A DNA stretch of 64,000 nucleotides from Lysobacter avium (lineage in GTDB: Bacteria; Pseudomonadota; Gammaproteobacteria; Xanthomonadales; Xanthomonadaceae), in the NCBI RefSeq assembly GCF_015209745.1, contig NZ_CP063657.1, positions 2,046,001 to 2,110,000 on the forward strand, read 5' to 3'. Below the pieces are notes generated by a model. It was not told the origin of the DNA. It searched no databases and saw nothing but the letters and a program-made list of their open reading frames with translations. The translations under genes and the position numbers were made by a program. Below are positions 55,219 to 63,855 of this stretch, piece after piece (the first letter of the stretch is position 1; every line of letters begins with the position of its first letter).

Positions 55219-56430
55219 ATGCATCGCACCCTGCCCGTCCTGCTGCTCGCACTCGTTCCCGCCCTCGGTTTCGCCCAGTCGACCTCGCAGCCGAGCGCCA
55301 CGGATGCCGCCCGCGCGCTGGCCCAGGAGGCGGTGATCGTGGACACCCACATCGACGCGCCCGGCATGCTGACCGATCGCTGGATGGACCTGGGCATCGA
55401 TGCGCCAGGGCGCGAGTTCGACTACCCCAAGGCTCGCGCCGGCGGCCTGGACGTGGGTTTCATGTCGATCTACACCTCGGCCAAGCAGGACGAGGACGGC
55501 GTCGCCTGGCAGGCCGCCAACGAAATGATCGACTCGGTCGAGGCGCTGGTCCAGCGCCATCCCGACCGGTTTGCGCTGCTGCGCTCGCCCGGCGACGTCG
55601 AGCGCCTGCGCCAGGGCGGGCGCGTGCTACTGCCATTGGGCATGGAAAACGGCGCGCCCATCGGCGACGACCTGGCCAACCTGCAGTTCTTCTTCGATCG
55701 CGGCGTGCGCTACATCACCCTGGCCCACAGCGCGGCCAACCGGATCGCCGACTCCTCCTACGCCATCGAGCGCAAATGGAACGGCCTGAGCCCGTTCGGG
55801 CGGCAGGTCGTGGCCGAGATGAACCGGCTGGGGATCATGGTCGACGTCTCCCACGTCTCCGACGAAGCCGCCCGCCAGGCGATCGAACTCAGCACGGTGC
55901 CGGTGATCGCCAGCCATTCCGCGTTCCGCCACTTCACCCCGGACTTCGAGCGCAACATCAGCGATGAGCTGGCCAAGGCGATTGCCGCCAAGGGCGGCGT
56001 GGTCCAGATTCCCTTCGGCACCGCGTTCGTCGATCCCCAGGGTGCGGCCGACACGCAGGCCCACTTCCGCGCCATCAACGACTTCAACCAGCGCAACGCC
56101 GAGCTGCGGGCCGCCGGGAAGCCCGAGCTTGACCGGGAGACGTTCAACCGCGACTGGTCGCAGGCGCACCCCGCGCCGCAGACGCCAATCGAGGCCGTGC
56201 TGGACCAGATCGACTACGCGGTGCAGCTGATCGGGATCGACCACGTCGGCATCGGCTCGGACTTTGACGGCGTCGATGGCGAGTTGGCCGATGGTCTTCG
56301 CACGGTGGCCGACTTCCCGAACCTGATCAGCGGGCTGCAGGCCCGTGGCCACAGCGATGCGGACATCCGCAAGATCCTCGGCGGCAATCTGTTGCGGACC
56401 TGGGCGGCGATCGAGGCCGGTGCCCGCTAG
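55219..56430 (+). CDS. Membrane dipeptidase (M19 family, exported)
   Basis: A 403-residue M19 zinc dipeptidase. Residues 1-19 are a signal peptide (ending GFAQ). Metal ligands are in VDTHIDAP (His-x-Asp), GMENGAP (Glu), ASHSAFRH (His) and GIGSDFDG (Asp). It would cut dipeptides, including some D-amino-acid ones, in the periplasm. It is a single gene; AGAGA before the ATG serves as a ribosome binding site. The M19 group also includes dehydropeptidases that act on carbapenems, but that is not inferred here. Confidence 0.93.
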   Translation: MHRTLPVLLLALVPALGFAQSTSQPSATDAARALAQEAVIVDTHIDAPGMLTDRWMDLGIDAPGREFDYPKARAGGLDVGFMSIYTSAKQDEDGVAWQAANEMIDSVEALVQRHPDRFALLRSPGDVERLRQGGRVLLPLGMENGAPIGDDLANLQFFFDRGVRYITLAHSAANRIADSSYAIERKWNGLSPFGRQVVAEMNRLGIMVDVSHVSDEAARQAIELSTVPVIASHSAFRHFTPDFERNISDELAKAIAAKGGVVQIPFGTAFVDPQGAADTQAHFRAINDFNQRNAELRAAGKPELDRETFNRDWSQAHPAPQTPIEAVLDQIDYAVQLIGIDHVGIGSDFDGVDGELADGLRTVADFPNLISGLQARGHSDADIRKILGGNLLRTWAAIEAGAR

Positions 56431-56468
56431 CCCAACCGGGGTGCGGAGCACCTGAAACAATCGGGGCA

Positions 56469-56496
56469 AAAAAGGAAAGCCCCGCATTCGCGGGGC
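56469..56496 (-). terminator. Rho-independent terminator of the THX gene
   Basis: GCCCCGC and GCGGGGC (56479-56496) form a stem with a 4-base loop; on the minus strand it is followed by TTTCCTTTTTT. It also ends the dipeptidase gene from the other side, though with few T. Confidence 0.8.
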
Positions 56497-56525
56497 CTCT
56501 GCTCACAACGGCATGGCGCCGGTGC

Positions 56526-56717
56526 TTATTCCTTGGCGACGGTCTTCTTGGCGACGACCTTCTTGGTCGTTGCCTTGCTCGCGGCCTTGCTGGCGGAAGT
56601 CTTCTTCGCTACCGGCGCGCTGGCGGTGCCGGCGGCCTTGGATACGGCCGAGCGGGAGTTGCCGTAGCTGGAGTTGAAGCGCTTGCCCTTGGCGGTCTTG
56701 CGGTCGCCTTTGCCCAT
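56526..56717 (-). CDS. 30S ribosomal protein THX with basic tail
   Basis: A 63-residue protein. The first 22 residues, MGKGDRKTAKGKRFNSSYGN plus SR, match the Thx/bTHX peptide of the 30S head. The remaining 40 residues are Lys/Ala/Thr/Val/Ser only (KKTSASKAASKATTKKVVAK region) and resemble histone-H1-like tails. GGGAG lies before the ATG. In Thermus THX is 26 residues; long basic forms are seen in xanthomonads. The tail may bind rRNA. Confidence 0.85.
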   Translation of the reverse strand: MGKGDRKTAKGKRFNSSYGNSRSAVSKAAGTASAPVAKKTSASKAASKATTKKVVAKKTVAKE

Positions 56718-56852
56718 GATTTTGCTCCCGGTTGGGTGTTGATACGATTGAAAAACCCGCACCTCAGGCGTGATCACCGGCGCATGCTGCCGGCGCCACG
56801 CGTGGCGCGGGAACCGCCAAATCTTAACATGGGCGTCCGCCCGGCCGTCTGC

Positions 56853-57260
56853 CTAGTGGTGGCAGCAGGCGTCGTGCACGTGTCCGTGGTTCAGCCGCAG
56901 ATTGATCACATGCGCCACGCCCACCAGCGTGCCGCCAAACGTCATGGCAACGGCGTGCGGTACAACGCTGGCGTGCAGCGGGTGGTACAGCACCGCCGCC
57001 CAGAGCACACCCAGGCCCGTCAACAACAGCCACAGCGCCCGCGCGACACCGTGCCTCCGGTAGCCCTGGACGAGGCTGAATACGCCCAGCAAAGTGGCAA
57101 ACAGCACGAACGCCTGCTCGAACCGCTCGCTGCCCAGGCTCATCAACCCGACCGCCGGAAGCAACGCGATGGCGACCGGAAGCAGCGCGCAGTGCACCGC
57201 GCAGATGATGGAACCCGATGCGCCAAGGCGGTCGAGCAAACGCTGGTTACGCGGGGACAT
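56853..57260 (-). CDS. MerC-domain membrane protein
   Basis: A 135-residue protein with four hydrophobic segments. The first carries ASGSIICAVHCALLP, the Cys-x3-Cys pattern of MerC. The C terminus is a metal-binding tail, HGHVHDACCHH. MerC proteins are mercury or metal importers, but many MerC-like genes next to zinc genes lie outside mer operons. It is divergent from a ZnuD-like receptor and shares a Zur-like palindrome, so zinc is more likely than mercury. AAGG lies before ATG 57260. Confidence 0.82.
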   Translation of the reverse strand: MSPRNQRLLDRLGASGSIICAVHCALLPVAIALLPAVGLMSLGSERFEQAFVLFATLLGVFSLVQGYRRHGVARALWLLLTGLGVLWAAVLYHPLHASVVPHAVAMTFGGTLVGVAHVINLRLNHGHVHDACCHH

Positions 57261-57305
57261 CAGGACACCTTCGATGGATGCATGGCTTGTGGGGACTTGC
57301 CGACA

Positions 57306-57331
57306 GATTGGAATAATATAACATTCCGATC
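57306..57331. promoter_or_regulatory. Zur-like palindrome between merC-like and znuD-like genes
   Basis: A 26-bp imperfect palindrome has outer arms GATTGGAAT and ATTCCGATC (8 of 9 positions pair) around AATATAAC. The half TATAACATTCC differs at one base from the E. coli Zur half-site TATAACATTTC. It overlaps the expected -35 of the receptor gene and the -10 region of the merC-like gene. A Zur gene lies 2.3 kb away. Confidence 0.72.
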
Positions 57332-57340
57332 CCGTGCCGC

Positions 57341-57346
57341 TACTTT
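57341..57346 (+). promoter_or_regulatory. -10-like element next to the znuD start
   Basis: TACTTT ends 6 bp before ATG 57353, the same spacing as at hutI and rlmJ. The -35 would fall in the Zur-like palindrome. Confidence 0.4.
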
Positions 57347-57352
57347 TGCAGG

Positions 57353-59620
57353 ATGTCCGTGTCCCCCGCTTTCCAGAAGTCTCCGTTTTCGTTGCAGCCC
57401 AATCTTCTCGCCCGTGCATTGCTGTCAGCGCTGCTGGTCACGCCAGCGGCGTTTGCCGCCGGCGTCGATTCGGCATCCATGCAGGCGCACGATCCGGACC
57501 ATGAGCCGGTCGACCTGAGCGCGGTCCAGGTGCGGGCATCCATCCTGCCCGGCACGGTCGAGGACCTGGCCCGCCCGGTGGAGGTCCTCGCCGGTGAACG
57601 GCTGGACGCGGCCAAGGCCAGCTCGCTGGGGGAGACGGTCAATAAGCTGCCCGGCGTGCAGTCGTCCTATTTCGGTCCCGGCGTCGGCCGCCCGATCGTG
57701 CGCGGCTTTGACGGCGCGCGGGTCCAGGTGCTCAGCGACGGGCTGGGTTCGGGCGATGTGTCCACGGTCAGCGCCGACCACGCGGTCAGCATCGAGCCCT
57801 TCCTGGCCAACCAGATCGAGGTACTGAAGGGACCGTCCACCCTGCTCTACGGCAGCGGCGCCATCGGTGGCGCGGTGAACGTGATCGACGGGCGCATCCC
57901 CGAGGCGGCCACCGACGAGCCGCTGCAAGGCCGGGCGGAACTGCGGGCCGGCACGGTCAACGACGAGAAGACCGGCATGCTGCGGCTGGACGGCACCTCC
58001 GCCTCGGGCCATTTGGTGTTCCACTTCGATGCGTTGCACCGGGAGACCGGCGATTACGCCATCCCCGGGTTTGCCGAGAGCGCCCGCCAGCTGGCCGCCG
58101 AGGGCGAGACGCCCGATCCCGCCACCTCCGGAACGCTGGCCAACAGCGCCCTGCGCACCGATAGCGGCGCGCTGGGGCTGTCCTGGGTCGGCGAGCGCGG
58201 CTTCGCGGGCGTGGGCTACTCGCTGTTCAACACCCGCTACGGCGTGCCGGGCCATTCCCACGGTGATGGTGATGGCCATGGGCACGACGCTAACGACGGC
58301 CACTACCATGGCGATGACGCCCATGGGGATGACGCCGTGCACATCCTGATGGACCAGCGTCGCACCGAAGTGCGCGCCGGCCTGGACGAACTGGGCGTGT
58401 TCGAGACCCTGCGGATCAAGTTCGCCGACACCCGCTACACCCACACCGAGTTCGAGGGTGAGGCGATCGGCACGGTGTTCGACAACAGCAGCAAGGAAGC
58501 GAGGCTGGAACTGGTCCACCAGCCCTGGGCCGGCTGGCGCGGCGCGTTCGGCGTGCAATGGGCGCACCGGAAGTTCGACGCCGTCGGCGCGGAAGCGTTC
58601 GTGCCGGGCACCGAAGGCAACGACACCGGCCTGTTCTGGATCGGCGAGCGCCGCAGCGGCGACTTCAAGTTCGAACTGGGCGCGCGGCATGACCGCAACA
58701 CCATCGATGCGGTGCCGCCGCCGCTCGCGCCGCTGCGTGCCAACTCGCGAAAGTTCGAAGCGCTGAGCGGGTCCGCGGCGGTGCAGTGGGAGCTCAGCGA
58801 CCGGTTCCACGCCTCCCTCGGGCTGGACCGCTCCCAGCGGGTACCGACCGCCGAGGAGCTGTTCTCCAACGGCCTGCATGTCGCCACCGGAACCATGGAG
58901 ATCGGCGACGAGACCCTCGGCGTGGAAACCGCGAACCGGCTCGAGCTGGGACTGCGCTGGCACGGCGAGCGCATCGATCTGGGCGCGGCGGTGTACGGCA
59001 TCCGCTATGCGGACTTCATCTACCAGGCCAGCCCGACGTCGCTGGACGACCCCGGCAGTGCGCTGTTGGACGGTGGCGTGCCGGTGCGCCTGTGGAACCA
59101 GGCCGATGCCCGCTTCCACGGCATGGAGGCGGACGCCACCATCGCGCTGGTCGACAATGACCGTGGCGCGTGGGACCTGCGGGTGTTCGGGGATATCGTG
59201 CGCGGCAGGCTCGCGCCCGGTGGCCGCGAGCGCGACGTCGACGTGGAGGTTTTCCACGGCGGGCACGTGCACCGGCACGCGGCGCGGATCAGCGAGCAAG
59301 GCAACCTGCCGCGCCTGGCGCCGGCGCGGCTGGGCAGTGAACTGTCCTGGAGCAACGGCACGTGGCGCGTGTCGCTGGGCGCGGTGCGCTACCTGAAGCA
59401 GGACCGGGTCGCGACCAACGAAACGACGACGCCCGGCTACACGCTCGTCGACGCCCACCTGGCCTGGCACCGCGACACCCCGTCGGGCAACGCCTGGGAG
59501 CTGTTCCTCGACGGCAGCAACCTGCTCGATCAGGAGGCCCGTCCGCACACCTCGTTCCTGAAGGATCTGGCGCCGCTGCCGGGGCGCGGCATCGCGTTCG
59601 GCGTGCGCGCGTTCTTCTGA
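57353..59620 (+). CDS. znuD: ZnuD-like TonB-dependent zinc receptor
   Basis: A 755-residue outer-membrane receptor. A signal sequence ends near residue 36 (TPAAFAAG). A plug domain follows (about 50-180; VRGFDGARVQVLSDGL, VEVLKGPSTLLYGSGAIGG), then a beta-barrel ending in the terminal Phe (RAFF). An extracellular loop at residues about 300-330 is packed with His and Asp, as is the zinc-binding loop of Neisseria ZnuD. It would bring zinc across the outer membrane with TonB. The ATG at 57353 has AGG right before it, so a GTG at 57359 is a possible alternative. It is under a Zur-like site. Confidence 0.9.
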   Translation: MSVSPAFQKSPFSLQPNLLARALLSALLVTPAAFAAGVDSASMQAHDPDHEPVDLSAVQVRASILPGTVEDLARPVEVLAGERLDAAKASSLGETVNKLPGVQSSYFGPGVGRPIVRGFDGARVQVLSDGLGSGDVSTVSADHAVSIEPFLANQIEVLKGPSTLLYGSGAIGGAVNVIDGRIPEAATDEPLQGRAELRAGTVNDEKTGMLRLDGTSASGHLVFHFDALHRETGDYAIPGFAESARQLAAEGETPDPATSGTLANSALRTDSGALGLSWVGERGFAGVGYSLFNTRYGVPGHSHGDGDGHGHDANDGHYHGDDAHGDDAVHILMDQRRTEVRAGLDELGVFETLRIKFADTRYTHTEFEGEAIGTVFDNSSKEARLELVHQPWAGWRGAFGVQWAHRKFDAVGAEAFVPGTEGNDTGLFWIGERRSGDFKFELGARHDRNTIDAVPPPLAPLRANSRKFEALSGSAAVQWELSDRFHASLGLDRSQRVPTAEELFSNGLHVATGTMEIGDETLGVETANRLELGLRWHGERIDLGAAVYGIRYADFIYQASPTSLDDPGSALLDGGVPVRLWNQADARFHGMEADATIALVDNDRGAWDLRVFGDIVRGRLAPGGRERDVDVEVFHGGHVHRHAARISEQGNLPRLAPARLGSELSWSNGTWRVSLGAVRYLKQDRVATNETTTPGYTLVDAHLAWHRDTPSGNAWELFLDGSNLLDQEARPHTSFLKDLAPLPGRGIAFGVRAFF

Positions 59621-59630
59621 CGGAGCGGCT

Positions 59631-60119
59631 TTAGCGCGCGGCCGCCGAGCAGGCCGCGCACAGGCCGTGCACTTCCAGGATCTGCGCCCGCGGCACGAAC
59701 CCCAGCCCGCGCGCGCGGGATTCCAGCGCCTCCACGATGGTGTCGTCCTCAAGTTCCGTCGCCGACTGGCAGCCGTCGCAGATCAGGAAGGGCACCGCGT
59801 GCTGCTCGCCGCCGGGATGGTGGCAGCCGACAAACGCGTTGACCGAGGCCAGCTTGTGGATGAAGCCGTGCTCGAGCAGGAAATCCAGCGCGCGATACAC
59901 CGTCGGCGGCGCCGCGGCATCGTGGGTGGCTTTCATCCGGTCCAGCAACTCGTAGGCCTTCAGCGGCCGCTCGGCATCGGCGATCAGGCGAAGGGCATGG
60001 GAGCGGATCGGCGTCAGGCGCAATCCGCGCTGCGCGCACAATCGCTCCACCTCGAGCACGAAGGCGTCGCCATCGTGGACGTGGTGCTGCGGATCGGTGC
60101 AGTCGTGGACAGGGCTCAT
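59631..60119 (-). CDS. zur: Zinc uptake regulator Zur (Fur family)
   Basis: A 162-residue Fur-family repressor. The winged helix spans about 20-90 (RLTPIRSHALRLI, TVYRALDFLLEHGFIHKL). The structural zinc is held by Cys114-x2-Cys117 and Cys154-x2-Cys157, and regulatory ligands lie in CHHPGGEQH. The N terminus is His-rich (HHVHDGD). Position beside a ZnuD-like receptor and a MerC-like gene makes Zur more likely than Fur. It converges on znuD with 10 bp between the stops. Confidence 0.93.
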   Translation of the reverse strand: MSPVHDCTDPQHHVHDGDAFVLEVERLCAQRGLRLTPIRSHALRLIADAERPLKAYELLDRMKATHDAAAPPTVYRALDFLLEHGFIHKLASVNAFVGCHHPGGEQHAVPFLICDGCQSATELEDDTIVEALESRARGLGFVPRAQILEVHGLCAACSAAAR

Positions 60120-60170
60120 GTCGTCGGTGCGGCCTGCAGCGGGCGCGGCAAGCGCGCCCTTGCGACCGGT

Positions 60171-61577
60171 CTAATCCTCCAGCGGGATCCTGGCAAGCGC
60201 CGCGTCGATGCGGCGTACCGCCTCGGTCTGGCCCGCCAGGTAAACGGTGTGGGAAATGTCGGGGCTGACCTGGGTGCCGGTCATCGCGACGCGCATCGGC
60301 TGGGCGACCTTGCCCATGCCCAGCTCCAGCGCGGCGGCGGTGTCGTGCAGCGCGGCGTTGATCGCCTCCGCATTCCAGTCGGCCAGCGCGGCCAGGCGGG
60401 CGCGGGCATCCTCCAGCGGCGTGCGCGCGGCGGACTTGAGGTGCTTGGCCACGGCGGCTTCGTCGTAGGCGGTCAACGGACCGAACCAGACCGCCGCGCG
60501 CTCGGCCATGTCCTTGAGCGTCTGCACGCGGTCGCGCAGGGCCAACACGATGTCGACCGCGGCCGGTCCGTTGGCCAGGTCGTAGCCCGCCTGCTGCAGG
60601 TGCCACTGCAGGTGCACCGCCACCGCCGCGGGGTCATCGGTCTTGAGGTACTGCTGGTTGAGCCAGCCCAACTTGGCCATGTCCAGCCGCGAGGCGCTGG
60701 CATGGACGTTCTTGAGGTCGAACAGGGAGGTCATCTCCTCGATCGAGAAGATTTCCTGATCGCCGTGCGACCAGCCCAGGCGCACCAGGTAGTTCAGCAG
60801 CGCGTGCGGCAGATAGCCCGCATCGCGGTAGTCCATGACGTCGGCCGCGCCGGTCCGCTTCGAGAGCTTGGCGCCTTCGGGGTCCAGGATCATCGGCAAA
60901 TGGGCGAAGTGCGGCACCTCGACGTCAAGGGCGCGGTAGATGTTGATCTGGCGCGGGGTGTTGTTGACGTGGTCATCGCCGCGCACGACATCGGTGATGC
61001 GCATGTCCATGTCGTCGACCACCACCGCGAAGTTGTAGGTCGGGTAGCCGTCGGAGCGGAAGATCACCAGATCGTCCAGCTCGCTGTTGGCGATCTCGAT
61101 ACGGCCCTTGACCTTGTCCTCCCAGGCGACCACGCCGTCGAGCGGGTTGCGGAAGCGGATCACCCGGTTGGGGTCCTCGCGGAACCCCGCGTTCCGGTCG
61201 CGGTAGGCGCCGTTGTAGCGCGGCTTGGTGCCGGCCTTCATCGCCGCTTCGCGCATCGCGTCCAGTTCCTCGCGGGTCTCGTAGGCGTAGTACGCGTGGC
61301 CGGCCGCCACCAGCTGATCGGCGACCTCGCGGTAACGCTCCAGTCGCTGCGTCTGGTAGACCGGCGCGCCGTCGTAGTCCAGGCCCAGCCAGTCCATGGC
61401 CTGCAGGATCGCGTCGATCGCCGCCTGCGTGCTGCGCTCGCGGTCGGTGTCCTCGATGCGCAGGACGAACTCGCCGCCGCGGTGGCGCGCCTCCAGCCAG
61501 CAGTACAGGGCGGTGCGGGCACCGCCGATGTGCAGGTATCCGGTCGGGCTGGGAGCAAAGCGGGTGCGGCAGGTCAT
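60171..61577 (-). CDS. gltX: Glutamyl-tRNA synthetase
   Basis: A 468-residue class I synthetase. [16 protein letters not shown] carries the HIGH-like motif and KLSKRTGA the KMSKS-like motif. The length is normal. The SWIM-like Cys residues seen in some GluRS zinc fingers are absent. It attaches Glu to tRNA-Glu. A single gene; its start abuts the kinase gene by about 60 bp. Confidence 0.98.
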   Translation of the reverse strand: MTCRTRFAPSPTGYLHIGGARTALYCWLEARHRGGEFVLRIEDTDRERSTQAAIDAILQAMDWLGLDYDGAPVYQTQRLERYREVADQLVAAGHAYYAYETREELDAMREAAMKAGTKPRYNGAYRDRNAGFREDPNRVIRFRNPLDGVVAWEDKVKGRIEIANSELDDLVIFRSDGYPTYNFAVVVDDMDMRITDVVRGDDHVNNTPRQINIYRALDVEVPHFAHLPMILDPEGAKLSKRTGAADVMDYRDAGYLPHALLNYLVRLGWSHGDQEIFSIEEMTSLFDLKNVHASASRLDMAKLGWLNQQYLKTDDPAAVAVHLQWHLQQAGYDLANGPAAVDIVLALRDRVQTLKDMAERAAVWFGPLTAYDEAAVAKHLKSAARTPLEDARARLAALADWNAEAINAALHDTAAALELGMGKVAQPMRVAMTGTQVSPDISHTVYLAGQTEAVRRIDAALARIPLED

Positions 61578-61636
61578 GCGGTCAGGCTCGTGCGGGTGGA
61601 CCGGTCATGGTACCGCGCCGGCCGTTCCCCGGCCGA

Positions 61637-63031
61637 TCAGCCGGCGTCGGAATCGGTACCCTCGCCACCCGTCAGCGGGCTTTGCGCGTCGAAGGCCAGG
61701 GTCGCGATCACCCCGAACTCCCTTCCAGGCTGGACCGACACGCTCCAGCCGTACAGCGCGCACAGCCGGCGCACGATCGACAGGCCGATGCCGCCGCCGT
61801 GGGTGTGGCCGGCATGGGTGCCGCGGTAGCCGCGCTGGAAGATGCCGGCGGCGTCCTCGGCGCTGAGCCCGGGGCCGGAGTCGATCACCTGCACCGCGCC
61901 GTCCAGCATGCGCACGATGACCTCGCCTTCGGTGGTGTACTTGACCGCGTTGCCGATCAGGTTGCCCAGCGCCACGGCGACCGCCGCTTCCGGCGCATCC
62001 ACCACCAGCGGGGCGGTGTTGTCCTCCAGACGCAGCACCAGCGGCTTGCCGGCCAGCTGGGTGCGATGGACGTCCAGTGACTGCGCTGCCAGCCTGGCCA
62101 CGTCGGTGGCACCGTGGCCGCGCTCGTTGCGCGACAGCAGGAGCAGCGCGCTGATCAGGTCGGTGCACTGCTGCTCGGCGCGCTGGATGCGCATCAGGCG
62201 GCTCCGGGTCTTCTCGTCGAGCTGGGGGTTGGACAGCAGCAGCTCGACCGCGCCGCGGATCACCGCCAGCGGCGTGCGCAGCTCGTGGCTGACGTCGGCA
62301 TTGAACTCGCGGTCGCGCTGGACCACCTCGGTGAGCCGGCCGGCGTAGTCATCCAGCGCCTCGGCAAGCTGGCCGACCTCGTCGTCGGGAAAATGGTCGG
62401 CCAGTGACTCCGAGGCGGCGCTGCGGCCGGACTCCTTGAGCCGCTTGGCCAGCTCCGACACCGGACTCATCACCCGCGAGGCCGACCACCAGCCCAGCAC
62501 CAGCGACAGCAGGGTGAACACCAGCACCGAGGCATACAGGGCGTGGTTGAAACGCTCCTCGCTGCGCTTGGACGGGGTCATGTCATAGGCCAGGAAGAAC
62601 CAGGCCTGCGGCGTCTTGCGCACCGCCAACTTGTACGCGAACTCGGTCCCGTCCGGGTCGCTGCCGACCATGCCGGTGATGCCGTCCGACAGCGCATACC
62701 ACTCGGGCCGGCTGAGGCGCACCGACTCGAACTTGTCGGGCGTATAGACGTAGGCGCGGACCTGGTCGAAGGGGAATTCGCGGTTGTTGGGGTCCACCTC
62801 GAACTGGTGCGCGGCATTGGCGAGGTTGCGGTTCATCACATCCTCGATCAACTGGTTCTCCACCCGCGCGCGGGTCCAGTTGGTCGCCCAGGCGAACAGC
62901 AGGGTGAGGCTGAAACCCAGCAACACGAACGACAGGATGATGCGGCTGCGCAGCCGCCGCCGGTAGCGCATACGCCGGCTGGGGGCGGCGCCGCTGGTCG
63001 CCGCCGCCCTGGGAACCTCAGCTTTCGGCAT
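61637..63031 (-). CDS. Two-component sensor histidine kinase
   Basis: A 464-residue kinase. Membrane segments at about 30-50 and 166-183 flank a 115-residue periplasmic sensor. Then come HAMP (about 184-235), HisKA with phosphorylated His249 (DVSHELRTPLAV), N box LGNLIGNAVKYTTEG, G1 IDSGPGLS and a G2 segment HGGGIGLSIV. It is encoded with the response regulator at 63018, overlapping by 14 bp. The pair resembles ColS/ColR or PhoQ/PhoP types; the signal is unknown. Confidence 0.92.
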   Translation of the reverse strand: MPKAEVPRAAATSGAAPSRRMRYRRRLRSRIILSFVLLGFSLTLLFAWATNWTRARVENQLIEDVMNRNLANAAHQFEVDPNNREFPFDQVRAYVYTPDKFESVRLSRPEWYALSDGITGMVGSDPDGTEFAYKLAVRKTPQAWFFLAYDMTPSKRSEERFNHALYASVLVFTLLSLVLGWWSASRVMSPVSELAKRLKESGRSAASESLADHFPDDEVGQLAEALDDYAGRLTEVVQRDREFNADVSHELRTPLAVIRGAVELLLSNPQLDEKTRSRLMRIQRAEQQCTDLISALLLLSRNERGHGATDVARLAAQSLDVHRTQLAGKPLVLRLEDNTAPLVVDAPEAAVAVALGNLIGNAVKYTTEGEVIVRMLDGAVQVIDSGPGLSAEDAAGIFQRGYRGTHAGHTHGGGIGLSIVRRLCALYGWSVSVQPGREFGVIATLAFDAQSPLTGGEGTDSDAG

Positions 63032-63701
63032 CGAGCTCGGCGATCCGGTAGCCGATGCCGTGGCGGGTGTGGATCAGCGAGGTCGGGAACGGCTTGTCGA
63101 CCACCGCGCGCAGGCCGTGGATGTGCACGCGCAGGCTGTCGGAGTCCGGCAGTTCCTCGCCCCAGACCCGCGTCTCCAGCTCCTGGCGGGTGACCACGGC
63201 CGGTGAGGACTCCATCAGCGACTGCAGGATCTTCAGCCCGGTGGGATTGAGCTGGAGCAGCTTGCCCTGACGGCGCACCTCCAGCGTGTCCAGGTTGTAC
63301 TCCAGGTCCGCGGCGGTCAGCACACGGGTCTTGACCCCGCGTCCGCGGCGCGCGAGCGCGTTCAAGCGGACCTCCACTTCCTGCAGCGCGAAGGGCTTGA
63401 TCAGGTAATCGTCGGCGCCCGAATCGAACCCGGCCAGCTTGTTGTCCAGGGTGTCGCGCGCGGTCAGCATCAGCACGGGGGTCTGCTTGCGCGCCTCGTT
63501 GCGCAGCTTGCGGCAGACCTCCAGGCCATCGATGCCCGGCAGGTTGAGGTCGAGCACGATGGCGTCGAAATCGTGCACAACGGCCAGGTGCAGGCCGGTG
63601 ATGCCGTCGGCGGCAAAGTCGACCGTGTGGCCACGGTCTTCGAGGAAGTCGCCAAGGTTGGCGGCAATGTCCTGGTTGTCTTCAATGACGAGGATGCGCA
63701 T
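63018..63701 (-). CDS. OmpR-family response regulator (ColR-like)
   Basis: A 227-residue regulator. The receiver has acidic IEDNQDI, phosphoacceptor Asp51 (VLDLNLPG), MLTARD and the Lys of LIKPF. The winged-helix output has ELETRVWGEELPDSDSLRVHIHGLR. ELETRVWGEE and PDSDSLRVHIHGLR are typical of the ColR/QseB branch. It is the first gene of the operon with the kinase, overlapping it. The cognate output genes are unknown. Confidence 0.92.
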   Translation of the reverse strand: MRILVIEDNQDIAANLGDFLEDRGHTVDFAADGITGLHLAVVHDFDAIVLDLNLPGIDGLEVCRKLRNEARKQTPVLMLTARDTLDNKLAGFDSGADDYLIKPFALQEVEVRLNALARRGRGVKTRVLTAADLEYNLDTLEVRRQGKLLQLNPTGLKILQSLMESSPAVVTRQELETRVWGEELPDSDSLRVHIHGLRAVVDKPFPTSLIHTRHGIGYRIAELDAES

Positions 63702-63855
63702 GGAGTCTTCCTGTGTGGGATGACGCCGGCCGGGGCCGCGTCGGAACCGGACGGACGATTGAAAATCGCCCGGCGCGGTGCATCGCCCGATTCTGCCAGA
63801 CCGCAGCGCTGGACAACGTCACGGCACGCGCGTGCATTCACCCTGAGGCGCGGCG

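Noticed and set aside
56853..57260. Mercury resistance operon because of the MerC domain
   Set aside because: There is no merR, merT, merP or merA nearby; the context and operator are zinc-related.
58254..58340. Short tandem repeat in the receptor gene
   Set aside because: The repeated GATGG/CATGG-like bases encode the His/Asp-rich loop; the units are irregular and selection on the metal-binding loop explains them.
59667..61829. A 720-codon open frame opposite zur and gltX
   Set aside because: Both underlying genes have full motif sets; the shadow has none.
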